NCBI RefSeq assembly: GCF_018122655.1
Contig: NZ_JAGRQC010000004.1
Coordinates: 310,001 to 374,000 of the forward strand
Direction of reading: 5' to 3'
DNA length: 64,000 nt
DNA from: Stakelama marina
GTDB lineage: Bacteria > Pseudomonadota > Alphaproteobacteria > Sphingomonadales > Sphingomonadaceae
A program made the position numbers and the translations under genes. How positions within the stretch are numbered: the first letter of the stretch is position 1; every line of letters starts with the position of its first letter. Shown one piece after another: positions 35,044 through 44,778 of this stretch. Below the pieces are notes generated by a model, which saw nothing but the letters and a program-made list of their open reading frames with translations, was not told where the DNA came from and ran no database searches.

Positions 35044-36984
35044 ATGCCGCCCAGCAAAGCCGACCGACCCGATCTGCCCAACGCCGCCTCGCGCTTCAAC
35101 GAGGAGAAGCAGACCTATACCGTGCGCGGGGCGGGGAAGCCCGATATCGAGGCCGGGGTGGCGGCGATCCGCAATGTGCTGAAGACGTTGCCCGCGCGGC
35201 CCGGCGTGTACCGGATGCACGATGCGCGCGGCGATGTGCTGTATGTCGGCAAGGCGCGCGCGCTGAAGAACCGCGTGACCAACTATACGCAGGTCAACCG
35301 GCTGCCGCGGCGGTTGCAGCGGATGGTCGCGCAGACGCGGTCGATGACGATCGTCACCACCAACAACGAGGCCGAGGCGCTGCTGCTCGAGGCGCAGCTC
35401 ATCAAGCGCTACCGGCCCGCGTACAATGTGCTGCTGCGCGACGACAAAAGCTTTCCCTTCATCCTGCTGCGCGCCGATCATGATTTTCCGCGCATCCAGA
35501 AGCATCGCGGCGCGCGGCGGGCGAAGGGCAATTATTACGGGCCCTTCGCGAGCGCCGGATCGGTCAACCGAACGCTCAACGCGCTGCAGAAGCTGTTCCT
35601 GCTGCGCAGCTGCACCGACAGCTTTTTCAGCAATCGCGACCGGCCGTGCCTGCTCTACCAGATCAAGCGCTGCTCGGCGCCGTGCGTGGGGCGGATCGGC
35701 GAGGATGAATATGGCGAGCTGGTCCGCGACGCGAAGGACTTCCTCGCCGGCAAGTCGACCCAGGTGCAGGCGAAGCTCGGCGCGCAGATGGAGGCGGCGT
35801 CGGAAGCGCTCGATTTCGAACTGGCGGCGATCCTGCGCGACCGGCTGCGCGCGCTGACCTTCATCCAGGGCAGCCAGGCGATCAATGCCGAGGGGGTGGG
35901 CGACGCCGATATCTTCGCGCTGGCGTGCAAGGAAGGCACGATCGGCATCCAGGCCTTCTTCATTCGTGGCGGGCAGAATTGGGGGCATCGCAGTTTCTTC
36001 CCCGCGCATACCGCCGACGTGCCCGAGGACGAGGTGATGGCGAGCTTCCTCACCCAGTTCTACGAACAGGTGCCACCGCCCAAGACGATCCTGCTCGACC
36101 GCAATCTCGAGGAAGGCGAACTGCTCGGCGAGGCGCTGGGCGAGCGCGCGGGGTACAAGGTCGCGCTGTCGGTGCCGCAGCGAGGCACGCGCAAGCGGCT
36201 GCTCGATCAGGCGAAGCGCAATGCCGAAGAGGCGCTCGACCGGCGCATGGCCGAATCGACGACGCAGGCGAAGCTGCTGCGCGAGGTCGCCGACCTGTTC
36301 GACCTCGGTGAGCCGCCCGACCGGATCGAACTCTACGACAACAGCCATATCCAGGGCACCAATGCGCTGGGCGCGATGGTCGTCGCGGGGCCGGAGGGGT
36401 TCCGCAAGAACCAGTACCGCAAGTTCAACATCAAGCAGGCGGCGACCGACGACGATTTCGCGATGATGCGTGAGGTGTTTTCGCGCCGCTTCGCCCGCGC
36501 GCTGAAGGACGATCCCGACCGCGATGCCGGCGACTGGCCCGATCTGGTGCTGATCGACGGCGGGCGCGGGCAGCTCAATGCCGCGCGCGAGGTGCTCGAG
36601 GATATGGGGATCGAGGATGTCTGCCTGATCGGCGTGGCCAAGGGGCCGCATCACGGCCGCGAGGGGCGCGAGGTGTTTCACCTGATGGACGGGCGCGAGC
36701 TGACGCTGCCGACCAATTCGCCGGTGCTGTTCTACCTCCAGCGGTTGCGCGACGAGGTCCACCGCTTCGCGATCGGCGCGCACCGGCAGAAGCGCGCAAA
36801 GGCGATGGGCGCGAGCCCGCTCGACGAGGTGCCGGGGATCGGCCCGGCGCGCAAAAAGGCGCTGCTGATGCATTTCGGCACCGCGCGGGCGGTGCGAAAT
36901 GCGAGCCTCGAGGATTTGCAGCGCGCGCCCGGCGTCAGCACCGCGGTCGCGCGCCAGGTTTACGATTTTTACCACGCCCGTTGA
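35044..36984 (+). CDS. uvrC: Excinuclease ABC subunit C
   Basis: UvrC makes both incisions in nucleotide excision repair. The 646-aa protein has all parts: N-terminal GIY-YIG nuclease (ARPGVYRMHDARGDVLYVGK), a Cys-containing middle (SCTDSFFSNRDRPCLLYQIK), UVR motif (MEAASEALDFELAAILRDRL), RNase H-like C-terminal nuclease (DRIELYDNSHIQGTNALGAM with Asp; DLVLIDGGRGQLNAAREVLE) and HhH at the end (EVPGIGPARKKALLMHFG). I take ATG 35044; the frame open to 34882 overlaps the channel gene. Confidence 0.97.
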   Translation: MPPSKADRPDLPNAASRFNEEKQTYTVRGAGKPDIEAGVAAIRNVLKTLPARPGVYRMHDARGDVLYVGKARALKNRVTNYTQVNRLPRRLQRMVAQTRSMTIVTTNNEAEALLLEAQLIKRYRPAYNVLLRDDKSFPFILLRADHDFPRIQKHRGARRAKGNYYGPFASAGSVNRTLNALQKLFLLRSCTDSFFSNRDRPCLLYQIKRCSAPCVGRIGEDEYGELVRDAKDFLAGKSTQVQAKLGAQMEAASEALDFELAAILRDRLRALTFIQGSQAINAEGVGDADIFALACKEGTIGIQAFFIRGGQNWGHRSFFPAHTADVPEDEVMASFLTQFYEQVPPPKTILLDRNLEEGELLGEALGERAGYKVALSVPQRGTRKRLLDQAKRNAEEALDRRMAESTTQAKLLREVADLFDLGEPPDRIELYDNSHIQGTNALGAMVVAGPEGFRKNQYRKFNIKQAATDDDFAMMREVFSRRFARALKDDPDRDAGDWPDLVLIDGGRGQLNAAREVLEDMGIEDVCLIGVAKGPHHGREGREVFHLMDGRELTLPTNSPVLFYLQRLRDEVHRFAIGAHRQKRAKAMGASPLDEVPGIGPARKKALLMHFGTARAVRNASLEDLQRAPGVSTAVARQVYDFYHAR

Positions 36985-37065
36985 GCATGTTGGCCGCGTA
37001 ATCTCCCTTGTCACCGGCTCGCCCGGCGCTAGGCTGGCACACGGGAGCTCAAGGGGGAATAATCG

Positions 37066-39864
37066 GTGAAATTGAAAATCGCCGCAGCGATGCTGCTGGT
37101 TTCGAGTTCGAGTGTCGCGTTGGCGAGCGAGACGCCCAAATATGCACCCGCGCCCGACTGGGTCGTAGCGGCGCCGCCGGTCGACGGCGCGAAGCTCGAC
37201 GACAGTTCGCCGATTCTGCAGACATTCGACCAGCAGGACCGGATCGAGAACGGAACCGTCTGGGAATATCGCGACACCGCGATCCGCATCAATTCGATGC
37301 AGATGCTCAATCAGGCGGGCACCGTACAGCTTCCGTGGCAGCCCGATCAGGGCGACCTGATTATCCACAAGGCGGAGATCATTCGCGGCGACCAGCATAT
37401 CGACCTGCTGGCGAAGGGCGCCAAATTCACGGTCCTGCACCGCGAGCAGCAGATGGAAAAGCTGATGCTCGACGGCGTGCTGACCGCGACGATGACGGTC
37501 GAGGGGCTGCGTGTCGGTGATGTGCTGCGCATGGTCGTTTCGACGACGCGCAAGGATGGCGCACTGGGCGGCAATGCACAGGCGCTGATGCAGTTGATGG
37601 CGAAACCGGCGCCGATCCGCTTTGCGCGGACGCGCCTGACCTGGCCCAAGACGCTCGACCTGCACTGGAAATCGCTCGCCGACGGTGTCGAGGCGAAGCC
37701 GGTGGAAAAGGACGGATACGAGATACTCGACCTTCCGGTGCCGCTGCCCAAGGAAAAGGACATGCCCAAGGATGCGCCGATGCGCTTCCACCGGGTACCG
37801 CTGCTGGAGGCGAGCACCTTTGGCGACTGGGCGCAGGTATCCGAGGTGATGGCGCCGCTCTATGCGACCGACGGAACGATCGCCGACGGCAGCGACCTTG
37901 CGCGCGAAGTCGCGAAGATCGAGCAGGCGAGCAGTGATCCGAAGGTTCGCGCCGCCGCCGCATTGCGGCTGGTGCAGGACAAGGTACGCTATCTCTTCAA
38001 GGGTATGGACGGCGGCAATTACGAACCGCAATCGCCGGCCAAGACCTGGGAGCTTCGCTATGGCGACTGCAAGGCGAAGTCGCTCCTGCTGCTGGCGCTG
38101 CTGCGCAAGATGGGGATCGAGGCCGAGCCGGTGCTCGCCAACAGCAAGCTGGGCGACCTGGTCGCCATGCGGCTGCCGAGCGCGGCGGCGTTCGACCACG
38201 TCCTGATCCGCGCGAAGGTCGGCGGCGAGACGCTGTGGCTCGACGGTACGCGCACCGGCGACCGGCTGGCCGACATGACCGATACGCCCAATTTCGACCA
38301 TGTCCTGCCGCTGCGCAGCGACGGGGCGGGGCTTCTGGCGATCCAGCTCCACCCCGACGCGCGGCCCGCGGTGGATGTCGCGATCCGCTACGACCAGACG
38401 GCGGGGCTCAGCCTGCCCACGCCGTACACCATCGCGGTAAAGCTGCGCGGTCCGCTCGCCGATATGGTGCATTCGGCCGAAACGCAGAATGACGAAGACA
38501 AGAACGAGCAGATGGTCGAATCGATCATCTCCGACTATATCGATGGCGGGGTGATGACCGATCATTCGGTCGATTACGACGCCGATGCAGCGGTCGCGAC
38601 GGTGCATGCCTCCGGCATTGTCGGCAGCCCCTGGAACAAGAAGGACAATCGCTATCAGATCGGCCTCGACCATGTCGTGTCGGGCTTCACCTTCGATGTC
38701 GATCGCGCGAAGCAGGACTGGCGCGACATCCCGGTCAATATGGGCGGGCCGTCGAGCCTTGTCGTTCATACGAGCGTAGCGCTGCCCGACAAGGGGAAGG
38801 GGTTTGCATTCGAAGGCGACAGGACGCTGCCGCAGGAAATCGCGACGACGCATTTCTCGCGCACCGCAACCATCGAAGACGGCGTGATGAAGGTCGATGA
38901 AAAGAGCCTTTCAGCGGGTGGCGAACTGCCGGTCGAGGACATCGCCGCAACGCGCGCCGCGCTTGCCAAGGCCAATGCCAACCTGCTGCGCGGTGTCGCG
39001 CCCGCCGACTATGCGGCGCGCTGGGCCGAGGTTCAGCAGGACCGCGCCGACGGACGGCTCGACGCGCTGAAGGCTGCCTATGCCAAGGCGATCGAGAAGG
39101 AGCCCGACGATGCGCAATCCTATCTGAACCGCGCATATTTCCGGTCGCAGGTCTTCGACTGGAAGGGGGCAATCGCCGATTACGACAAGGCGATCGCGCT
39201 GAACGCGACCGCCGACAATTATCTTTCGCGGGCGGCGATACGCTCGATGCTTGGCGAGCATGAGGCCGCGGTCAAGGATATCGAGGCGGCGCGCAAGCTG
39301 GAGCCGGGCGCGGCCGGCCCGGTACTGCAACTCGCCGGCGTCTATTCGGACATGGGCCAGCCCGACAAGGCGCTGGCGCTGCTCGACGAACAGCTTGCCT
39401 CGGGCGGCGACGACAAGAGCAATCTCATCACGCAAAAGGCCGAAGTGCTCGCACGCGCCGGGCGTCCGCAGGATGCGATCGCGGCGGTCGATGCCATGAT
39501 CGCGAAGAAGCCCGGCAATACGCAACTGCTCAACCAGCGCTGCTGGGTAAAGGGGACGACCTCGACCGATCTGCCGTCCGCGCTGAAGGACTGCACCAAG
39601 GCGATCGAACTGGCCGAATCGCCCGCCGGGCAGCTCGACAGTCGCGCGATGGTCTATTTCAAGATGGACCGGTATGACGACGCGCTGGCCGACCTCAATG
39701 CCGCGCTGAACCTTGTTCCCGATCTTCCGGCGAGCATGTTCCTGCGCGGTGTCATCCGGCTTCGCCAGGGCGACAAGAAGGCGGGCGAGGCCGATCTTTC
39801 GGCGGCGCGGCTGATGTCGCCGCGGATCGACGAGCGCTATGCCAAATATGGTGTAAAGCCCTGA
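37066..39864 (+). CDS. DUF3857 / transglutaminase-like / TPR periplasmic protein
   Basis: A 932-aa exported protein. Start is GTG 37066 with AAGGGGG upstream; a signal peptide (LKIAAAMLLVSSSSVALA) follows. Domains in order: DUF3857 (about 50-250), a transglutaminase-like fold with its Cys in LRYGDCKAKSLLLLALLRKM (near 335) and His in AAAFDHVLIRAK, a beta domain, and at least six TPR units from about 680 (DAQSYLNRAYFRSQVFDWKG; DNYLSRAAIRSMLGEHEAAV). Function is unproven; the family is common in bacteria with complex envelopes. Confidence 0.85.
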   Translation: MKLKIAAAMLLVSSSSVALASETPKYAPAPDWVVAAPPVDGAKLDDSSPILQTFDQQDRIENGTVWEYRDTAIRINSMQMLNQAGTVQLPWQPDQGDLIIHKAEIIRGDQHIDLLAKGAKFTVLHREQQMEKLMLDGVLTATMTVEGLRVGDVLRMVVSTTRKDGALGGNAQALMQLMAKPAPIRFARTRLTWPKTLDLHWKSLADGVEAKPVEKDGYEILDLPVPLPKEKDMPKDAPMRFHRVPLLEASTFGDWAQVSEVMAPLYATDGTIADGSDLAREVAKIEQASSDPKVRAAAALRLVQDKVRYLFKGMDGGNYEPQSPAKTWELRYGDCKAKSLLLLALLRKMGIEAEPVLANSKLGDLVAMRLPSAAAFDHVLIRAKVGGETLWLDGTRTGDRLADMTDTPNFDHVLPLRSDGAGLLAIQLHPDARPAVDVAIRYDQTAGLSLPTPYTIAVKLRGPLADMVHSAETQNDEDKNEQMVESIISDYIDGGVMTDHSVDYDADAAVATVHASGIVGSPWNKKDNRYQIGLDHVVSGFTFDVDRAKQDWRDIPVNMGGPSSLVVHTSVALPDKGKGFAFEGDRTLPQEIATTHFSRTATIEDGVMKVDEKSLSAGGELPVEDIAATRAALAKANANLLRGVAPADYAARWAEVQQDRADGRLDALKAAYAKAIEKEPDDAQSYLNRAYFRSQVFDWKGAIADYDKAIALNATADNYLSRAAIRSMLGEHEAAVKDIEAARKLEPGAAGPVLQLAGVYSDMGQPDKALALLDEQLASGGDDKSNLITQKAEVLARAGRPQDAIAAVDAMIAKKPGNTQLLNQRCWVKGTTSTDLPSALKDCTKAIELAESPAGQLDSRAMVYFKMDRYDDALADLNAALNLVPDLPASMFLRGVIRLRQGDKKAGEADLSAARLMSPRIDERYAKYGVKP

Positions 39865-39923
39865 TTCGACGAAATCGCGCCGGTCTTTGCGGAATGTTCA
39901 CCCCCGGCCGCTAGGGTCGGGGG

Positions 39924-40880
39924 ATGGCGACACGGATATTCCTTACCGTCGATACCGAACTGGCGTGGCGACACCATGCCGAGGGACGGCCGATCGACGA
40001 CATCGCCGAGCTTTCGCTCGAGCCCGCAGGCGTGGGCGTGACGTGGCAGCTCGAACAACTCCGGCGGCATGGGCTGAAGGCGTGTTTCTTCGTCGATCCC
40101 ATGCCGGCGCTGGTGTACGGCCTCGATCCGATCAAGCGCGTCGTGGAAACGATCCTTGAGGCCGGGCAGGAGGTTCAGCTGCACCTCCATGCGAACTGGG
40201 CGGGGGCGAAGATCGGCGATGGCGGCGCTGCGCATGGCCGGTTCGAACTGATCGACCATACGCGTGACGAGCAGCGCAACCTGATCGCGGGCGCGGCAGA
40301 ATTGCTGGTCGCGGCAGGCGCCAACGATCCGGTCGCCTTTCGCGCGGGAAGCTATTCGGCGTCGGACGAAACGCTGCTCGCGCTCGCCGAGCTGGGATTC
40401 ATCTACGACAGTTCGCACAACGGGTCCGAACATCCGTGGCCGAGCGCGATCGGATTGCCGGTCACGCAGATCGCACCGGTCCGCCATTGCGGGATCATCG
40501 AGGTGCCGGTCACACTGATCGAGGACAAGCCGGACAGCCTGCGCCACTTTCAGATCTGTGCGCTGTCGGCGGCGGAAATGCGCGCGGCACTCGACCATGC
40601 CGACCGCGAGGACCATGCCGCGGTGACGATCGTCAGCCACGGTTTCGAACTCGCGACGCGCGACGGCACCGCGCAGAACGGCGTTCATGTCCGGCGTTTC
40701 GAAGCGCTTTGCGAGATGCTGGCCGAACGGCGCGAAACGCTGCGCACGACGCATTTCGCCGAACGGCCGCGCCTGACGCTCGACCCCGACGATACGCCGC
40801 TCGAGCCCAATATGATGCGCACGCGGTTGCGCCAGGCCGAACAGCTCTGGTCGAACCTGGTGTCGGAACGCACCCCGTGA
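39924..40880 (+). CDS. Polysaccharide deacetylase-like protein
   Basis: A 318-aa protein of the NodB-like barrel superfamily (WalW type). It begins RIFLTVDTELAW, where the Asp of the VDTE motif stands in for the NodB TFDD. QLHLHANW gives the two metal-binding His, and FRAGSYSASDETLLALAELG matches motif 3. No signal peptide is seen. Its stop overlaps the GTG start of the CelD-like transferase, suggesting joint action on a cell-surface polysaccharide. Activity on a specific glycan is not established. Confidence 0.8.
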   Translation: MATRIFLTVDTELAWRHHAEGRPIDDIAELSLEPAGVGVTWQLEQLRRHGLKACFFVDPMPALVYGLDPIKRVVETILEAGQEVQLHLHANWAGAKIGDGGAAHGRFELIDHTRDEQRNLIAGAAELLVAAGANDPVAFRAGSYSASDETLLALAELGFIYDSSHNGSEHPWPSAIGLPVTQIAPVRHCGIIEVPVTLIEDKPDSLRHFQICALSAAEMRAALDHADREDHAAVTIVSHGFELATRDGTAQNGVHVRRFEALCEMLAERRETLRTTHFAERPRLTLDPDDTPLEPNMMRTRLRQAEQLWSNLVSERTP

Positions 40881-41794
40881 CGACCGCGTCGCCGTTGCCG
40901 CTTCAGTTCCGGATCGGCGCGCGGACGCTGATGACCGTGCCGCGCTGGCTGGTGCGCGTTCCCCTGTCGCTCGAACAGGCGCTTTCGGGGCGTGTCCCGC
41001 AACTGCCGTCGCTGCCGCCGGGTGCCGACGGATATGTCGTAACGTCGTTACCCGCCAACCAGATGCCCGCGCTTGTCGCGGCGGCTGAGGGCAAGCTGGT
41101 CTTCGTGCGGCAGCGCTATAGCCGCTATTTCGCCGATCTGTCGGCGGGTTTCGACGCGTGGTTCGCACAGCTTTCGGGCAATGCGCGCTCGCAACTGAAG
41201 CGAAAGCGGAAGAAACTGGCGGCGGCGTCGGGCGGGGCGCTTCATATCGAGCGCTTCCGCACGCCCGACGAGCTGGAGCGATTTCACGGCGTCGCGCGCG
41301 GCATATCGCGGCGGACCTATCAGGAAAGGCTGCTCGACGCCGGACTGCCCGAGGACGCGGAGTTCCTGCACGACATGGCCCGAATGGGCGCGGCGGACGA
41401 GGTGCGCGCATGGCTGCTGCATATCGGCGATATGCCCGCCGCCTATCTCTATTGTCCGGTTCATGGCCGTGACGTGATCTATGAATATGTCGGGCACGAT
41501 CCGGCCTGCAACGCGCTGTCGCCGGGGGCGGTCCTTCAGCTCGAGGCGATCCGCGACCTATGCGCGGAGGGCCGTTTTGCGCGGTTCGACTTCACCGAGG
41601 GCGAGGGGCAGCACAAGCGCCAGATGGCGAGCGGCGGCGTCGATTGTGTCGATCTGCTGCTGCTGCGGCCGAGCCTGACCAACCGGGTCGCGCTGGCCGC
41701 GCTCGGCGCGTTCGATGCCGGTGTGGCGGGTGCAAAGGCGCTTGTCGAGCGGCTTGGCCTGCAAAAGGCGGTGGCGCGCATCCGACGGGGGTGA
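40877..41794 (+). CDS. CelD/BcsL-like GNAT acetyltransferase
   Basis: A 305-aa protein whose C-terminal two thirds is the GNAT fold of the CelD/BcsL acetyltransferase type: NARSQLKRKRKKLAAASGGA, ELERFHGVARGISRRTYQER, AAYLYCPVHGRDVIYEYVGH and RFDFTEGEGQHKRQMASGGV. Family members acylate sugars or lipids in exopolysaccharide pathways. GTG 40877 overlaps the deacetylase stop (GTGA), a coupled pair. A longer upstream frame exists but lies inside the deacetylase gene. Confidence 0.82.
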   Translation: MTTASPLPLQFRIGARTLMTVPRWLVRVPLSLEQALSGRVPQLPSLPPGADGYVVTSLPANQMPALVAAAEGKLVFVRQRYSRYFADLSAGFDAWFAQLSGNARSQLKRKRKKLAAASGGALHIERFRTPDELERFHGVARGISRRTYQERLLDAGLPEDAEFLHDMARMGAADEVRAWLLHIGDMPAAYLYCPVHGRDVIYEYVGHDPACNALSPGAVLQLEAIRDLCAEGRFARFDFTEGEGQHKRQMASGGVDCVDLLLLRPSLTNRVALAALGAFDAGVAGAKALVERLGLQKAVARIRRG

Positions 41795-41825
41795 CGGGCG
41801 ATTCCGGTGCGGCTAGGCACCGATC

Positions 41826-42560
41826 ATGCAGTTGCGCGCATCCGCCATCATCCTGTCGGTCCGGTCGCATGGCGAACACGGCGCGATCGTGCGCGCGCTG
41901 ACCGAGGAGGCGGGCGTGGTCGCGGGCTATGTCCGCGGCGGGCATTCGCGGCGGCTGCGCCCCGTCCTGCAGCCCGCCAATGCGGTGACGGGCGAGTGGC
42001 GTGCGCGCAGCGACGAACAACTGGCGGGGCTGACGGTCGAACTCACAGACAGCCGCGCGCCGCTGTACGGAGAGCCGCTGGCGGCGGCGGCGCTCGACTG
42101 GGTGACGGCGCTGAGCGCTGCGGCATTGCCCGAGCGGCACCCCTATCCACGCCTGTTCGCGGCGCTGGGCGCGGTTATCGACGCGGTCGATGCGGCGCCC
42201 GCCGCGCGCGGCTGGGCGGTCGCGCTGGTGCGATACGAGCTGCTGATACTTGCCGAACTGGGCTTCGGTCTGGCGCTCGACCGCTGCACCGTCACTGGCG
42301 AGAGCGAGGACCTGGATTTCGTCAGTCCGAAGAGCGGCGGCGCCGTCAGCCGCGCGGCGGCGACGGGATATGAGGCGCGATTGTTGCGGTTGCCCGCGTT
42401 TCTGCGCGGCGGGGGCGGCGAGGCGTCGTGGGAGGATGTCATCGCCGGCCTGGCGATCACCGGTCACTTCATCGCGCGCGACCTGCTGACGGATCGGAGG
42501 GCGGAAACGCTCGCCGCGCGCGAGCGGCTGGTCGAAAGGCTGAAAAGGGCAGTTGCGTGA
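41826..42560 (+). CDS. recO: DNA repair protein RecO
   Basis: RecO loads RecA on SSB-coated DNA with RecR in recombination repair. The 244-aa product has the N-terminal OB fold ([40 protein letters not shown]) and the helical C-terminal domain ([20 protein letters not shown]). The usual second Cys-rich zinc motif is reduced: only one Cys remains in that region (LDRCTVTGE), as in several alphaproteobacterial RecO proteins. Followed closely by leuB. Confidence 0.93.
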   Translation: MQLRASAIILSVRSHGEHGAIVRALTEEAGVVAGYVRGGHSRRLRPVLQPANAVTGEWRARSDEQLAGLTVELTDSRAPLYGEPLAAAALDWVTALSAAALPERHPYPRLFAALGAVIDAVDAAPAARGWAVALVRYELLILAELGFGLALDRCTVTGESEDLDFVSPKSGGAVSRAAATGYEARLLRLPAFLRGGGGEASWEDVIAGLAITGHFIARDLLTDRRAETLAARERLVERLKRAVA

Positions 42561-42616
42561 GCCCCGCGCGCGCGGCATTGCGGCCTGCGGCGAATATCAG
42601 GGGGAAGGAGCAAGAC

Positions 42617-43663
42617 ATGGCGTTGATCGCGATTCTGCCCGGCGACGGGATCGGACCGGAGGTGACGGCAGAGGCGCGGCGCGTGCTGGAGGCGATCGAT
42701 CCGGCATTCGGCTTCGAAACCGAACCGGTGGGCGGCGCGGCGTATCTTGAATATGGCCAGCCGCTTCCGCCGCAGGCGCTGGAGCTTGCCAAACGTGCCG
42801 ACGCGGTGCTGTTCGGCGCGGTCGGTGATCCGCAATTCGATGCGCTTGCACGGCCCTTCCGGCCCGAAGCGGCGATCCTGGGGCTGCGCAAGGAGCTGGG
42901 GCTGTTCGCCAATCTGCGCCCGGCAAAGCTGTTCCCCGGGCTGGAAGATGCTTCGGCACTGAAGCGCGAGGTGGCGGAATCGATCGACCTCGTCATCGTG
43001 CGCGAGCTGACCGGCGACGTCTATTTCGGCGAAAAGGGGCAGCGCACGACCGCGGATGGCGAGCGCGAAGGCTATGACCTGATGTCCTATACCGAAGGCG
43101 AGGTCCGCCGGATCGCGCGCGTCGGGTTCGAAACGGCGATGACGCGCGGCCGCAAGCTGTGTTCGGTGGACAAGGCCAATGTCCTCGAAACCTCGCAATT
43201 GTGGCGCGACGTGGTGATCGGGGTGGCGGCCGACTTCCCCGAGGTCGAACTGACGCACATGTATGTCGACAATGCCGCGATGCAGCTGGTGCGCAATCCC
43301 GGCGCGTTCGACGTTATCGTGACGGGCAATCTGTTCGGCGACATCCTGTCGGACCAGGCGAGCATGTGCGCGGGTTCGATCGGGATGCTGCCGTCGGCCG
43401 CGCTCAACGGGTCTGGCAAGGGCATGTACGAGCCGATCCACGGCTCCGCGCCCGATATCGCCGGCGAAGCCAAGGCCAATCCGTGCGCCGCGATCCTGTC
43501 CGCGGCGATGCTGTTGCGGCACTCGCTGGGGCGCGGCGACGATGCCGACCGGATCGAGGCGGCGGTGGCGGACGCGTTGCGCGACGGTGCGCGCACGGCC
43601 GATCTCGGCGGATCGCTTTCGACCGGGGCGATGGGCGACGCCATCCTGTCGAAGCTGGGGTGA
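42617..43663 (+). CDS. leuB: 3-isopropylmalate dehydrogenase
   Basis: LeuB oxidatively decarboxylates 3-isopropylmalate in leucine synthesis using NAD+. The 348-aa protein has the expected [10 protein letters not shown] opening, the substrate-binding Arg residues around [31 protein letters not shown], and the signature [20 protein letters not shown]. The NAD-site motif [20 protein letters not shown] is intact. AAGGAG precedes ATG 42617. The GTG start of the next gene overlaps the stop. Confidence 0.97.
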   Translation: MALIAILPGDGIGPEVTAEARRVLEAIDPAFGFETEPVGGAAYLEYGQPLPPQALELAKRADAVLFGAVGDPQFDALARPFRPEAAILGLRKELGLFANLRPAKLFPGLEDASALKREVAESIDLVIVRELTGDVYFGEKGQRTTADGEREGYDLMSYTEGEVRRIARVGFETAMTRGRKLCSVDKANVLETSQLWRDVVIGVAADFPEVELTHMYVDNAAMQLVRNPGAFDVIVTGNLFGDILSDQASMCAGSIGMLPSAALNGSGKGMYEPIHGSAPDIAGEAKANPCAAILSAAMLLRHSLGRGDDADRIEAAVADALRDGARTADLGGSLSTGAMGDAILSKLG

Positions 43664-44778
43664 ATGGCGGCCTTGAACTCGCGGTCGTCGTGCCGGTCTT
43701 CAACGAGCGGGCGAATGTAGCACTGCTGGTCGAACGTCTCGACAAGGCGTTGGCGGGGCGCCGCTGGGAAGCGATCTTCGTCGATGACGACAGTCCCGAC
43801 GGCACCGCCGAGGCCGCGCGCGATCTGGCGCTGGCCGATGCGCGGGTGCGCGTGATTCAGCGGATCGGGCGGCGAGGGCTGTCCACGGCGTGTCTGGAGG
43901 GGATGTGCGCGACCGCCGCCCCACTGGTCGCGGTGATTGACGGCGATCTGCAGCATGACGAGACGCTGCTGCCGATGATGCTCGACATGCTCGAGCAGGA
44001 CCCCGAGCTCGACCTCGTCATCGGATCGCGCTTCATGGAGGGCGGTGGAACCGGCGATTGGGACCGCGACCGTGCGGCGAAATCGGCCATCGCGACGAAG
44101 CTGTCCCGGCAGGTGCTGAAGGCCGACCTGACCGACCCGATGAGCGGGTTCTTCATGATCCGCACGGCACTGGTCCGCGACCTCGTGCCCATGCTGTCCG
44201 GCATCGGGTTCAAGATCCTGCTCGACATCATGACGGCGAGTCCGCGGCGCTTGCGCTTTCGCGAACTCCCTTACGTCTTTCGCTCGCGACAGCGGGGCGA
44301 AAGCAAGCTCGACCATGTCGTCGCGCTCGAATTCCTGATCGCGCTCTATGACCGCATGTTCGGGCGCATCGTGCCGGTGCGTTTCGCGATGTTCGCCGCC
44401 GTCGGCGGGCTGGGCGCGGCGGTGCACATGATCGTGGTCGCGTTGCTGTACACGGGGACGCCGCTGCCGTTCGTGCCATCGACCGCGATCGCGACGCTGG
44501 TGGCGATGACGTTCAATTTCTTCCTCAACAACGCGCTGACCTATCGCGATCGCCGTTTGAAGGGTGCGCGCGAGCTGTTCGACGGGTGGGTGTCGTTCTG
44601 TATCGTCTGTTCGGTCGGTGCGGTCGCCAATGTCGGTATCGCGGCGTTTCTGTACGGCGTCGAAAATGGCGGATGGGCCGTATCGGCGCTTGCCGGGATA
44701 CTGGTCGCGGCGGTGTGGAATTTCGCGCTCTCGTCGCGCTTCACCTGGGGGCGCTATGGCCGCAAGCCGGGCGTCTAG
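43660..44778 (+). CDS. GT2 polyprenyl-phosphate glycosyltransferase fused to GtrA
   Basis: A 372-aa fusion. Residues 1-235 are a dolichol-phosphate-mannose-synthase-like GT2 domain: [54 protein letters not shown] (the DxD-like site), SGFFMIR. From about 240 on are four helices of a GtrA domain ([31 protein letters not shown]). The product loads sugar onto undecaprenyl phosphate and may help flip it. GTG 43660 overlaps the leuB stop. It converges with a PMT-type mannosyltransferase, a plausible user of the lipid-sugar. Confidence 0.9.
   Translation: MNGGLELAVVVPVFNERANVALLVERLDKALAGRRWEAIFVDDDSPDGTAEAARDLALADARVRVIQRIGRRGLSTACLEGMCATAAPLVAVIDGDLQHDETLLPMMLDMLEQDPELDLVIGSRFMEGGGTGDWDRDRAAKSAIATKLSRQVLKADLTDPMSGFFMIRTALVRDLVPMLSGIGFKILLDIMTASPRRLRFRELPYVFRSRQRGESKLDHVVALEFLIALYDRMFGRIVPVRFAMFAAVGGLGAAVHMIVVALLYTGTPLPFVPSTAIATLVAMTFNFFLNNALTYRDRRLKGARELFDGWVSFCIVCSVGAVANVGIAAFLYGVENGGWAVSALAGILVAAVWNFALSSRFTWGRYGRKPGV

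Noticed and set aside
34711-38853. A 1380-codon open frame on the minus strand across uvrC and the DUF3857 gene
   Set aside because: It is antisense to two well-supported genes with intact domains. Its product is Arg/Leu/Asp-rich with no motif, as expected when GC-rich third positions remove stop codons from the opposite frame.
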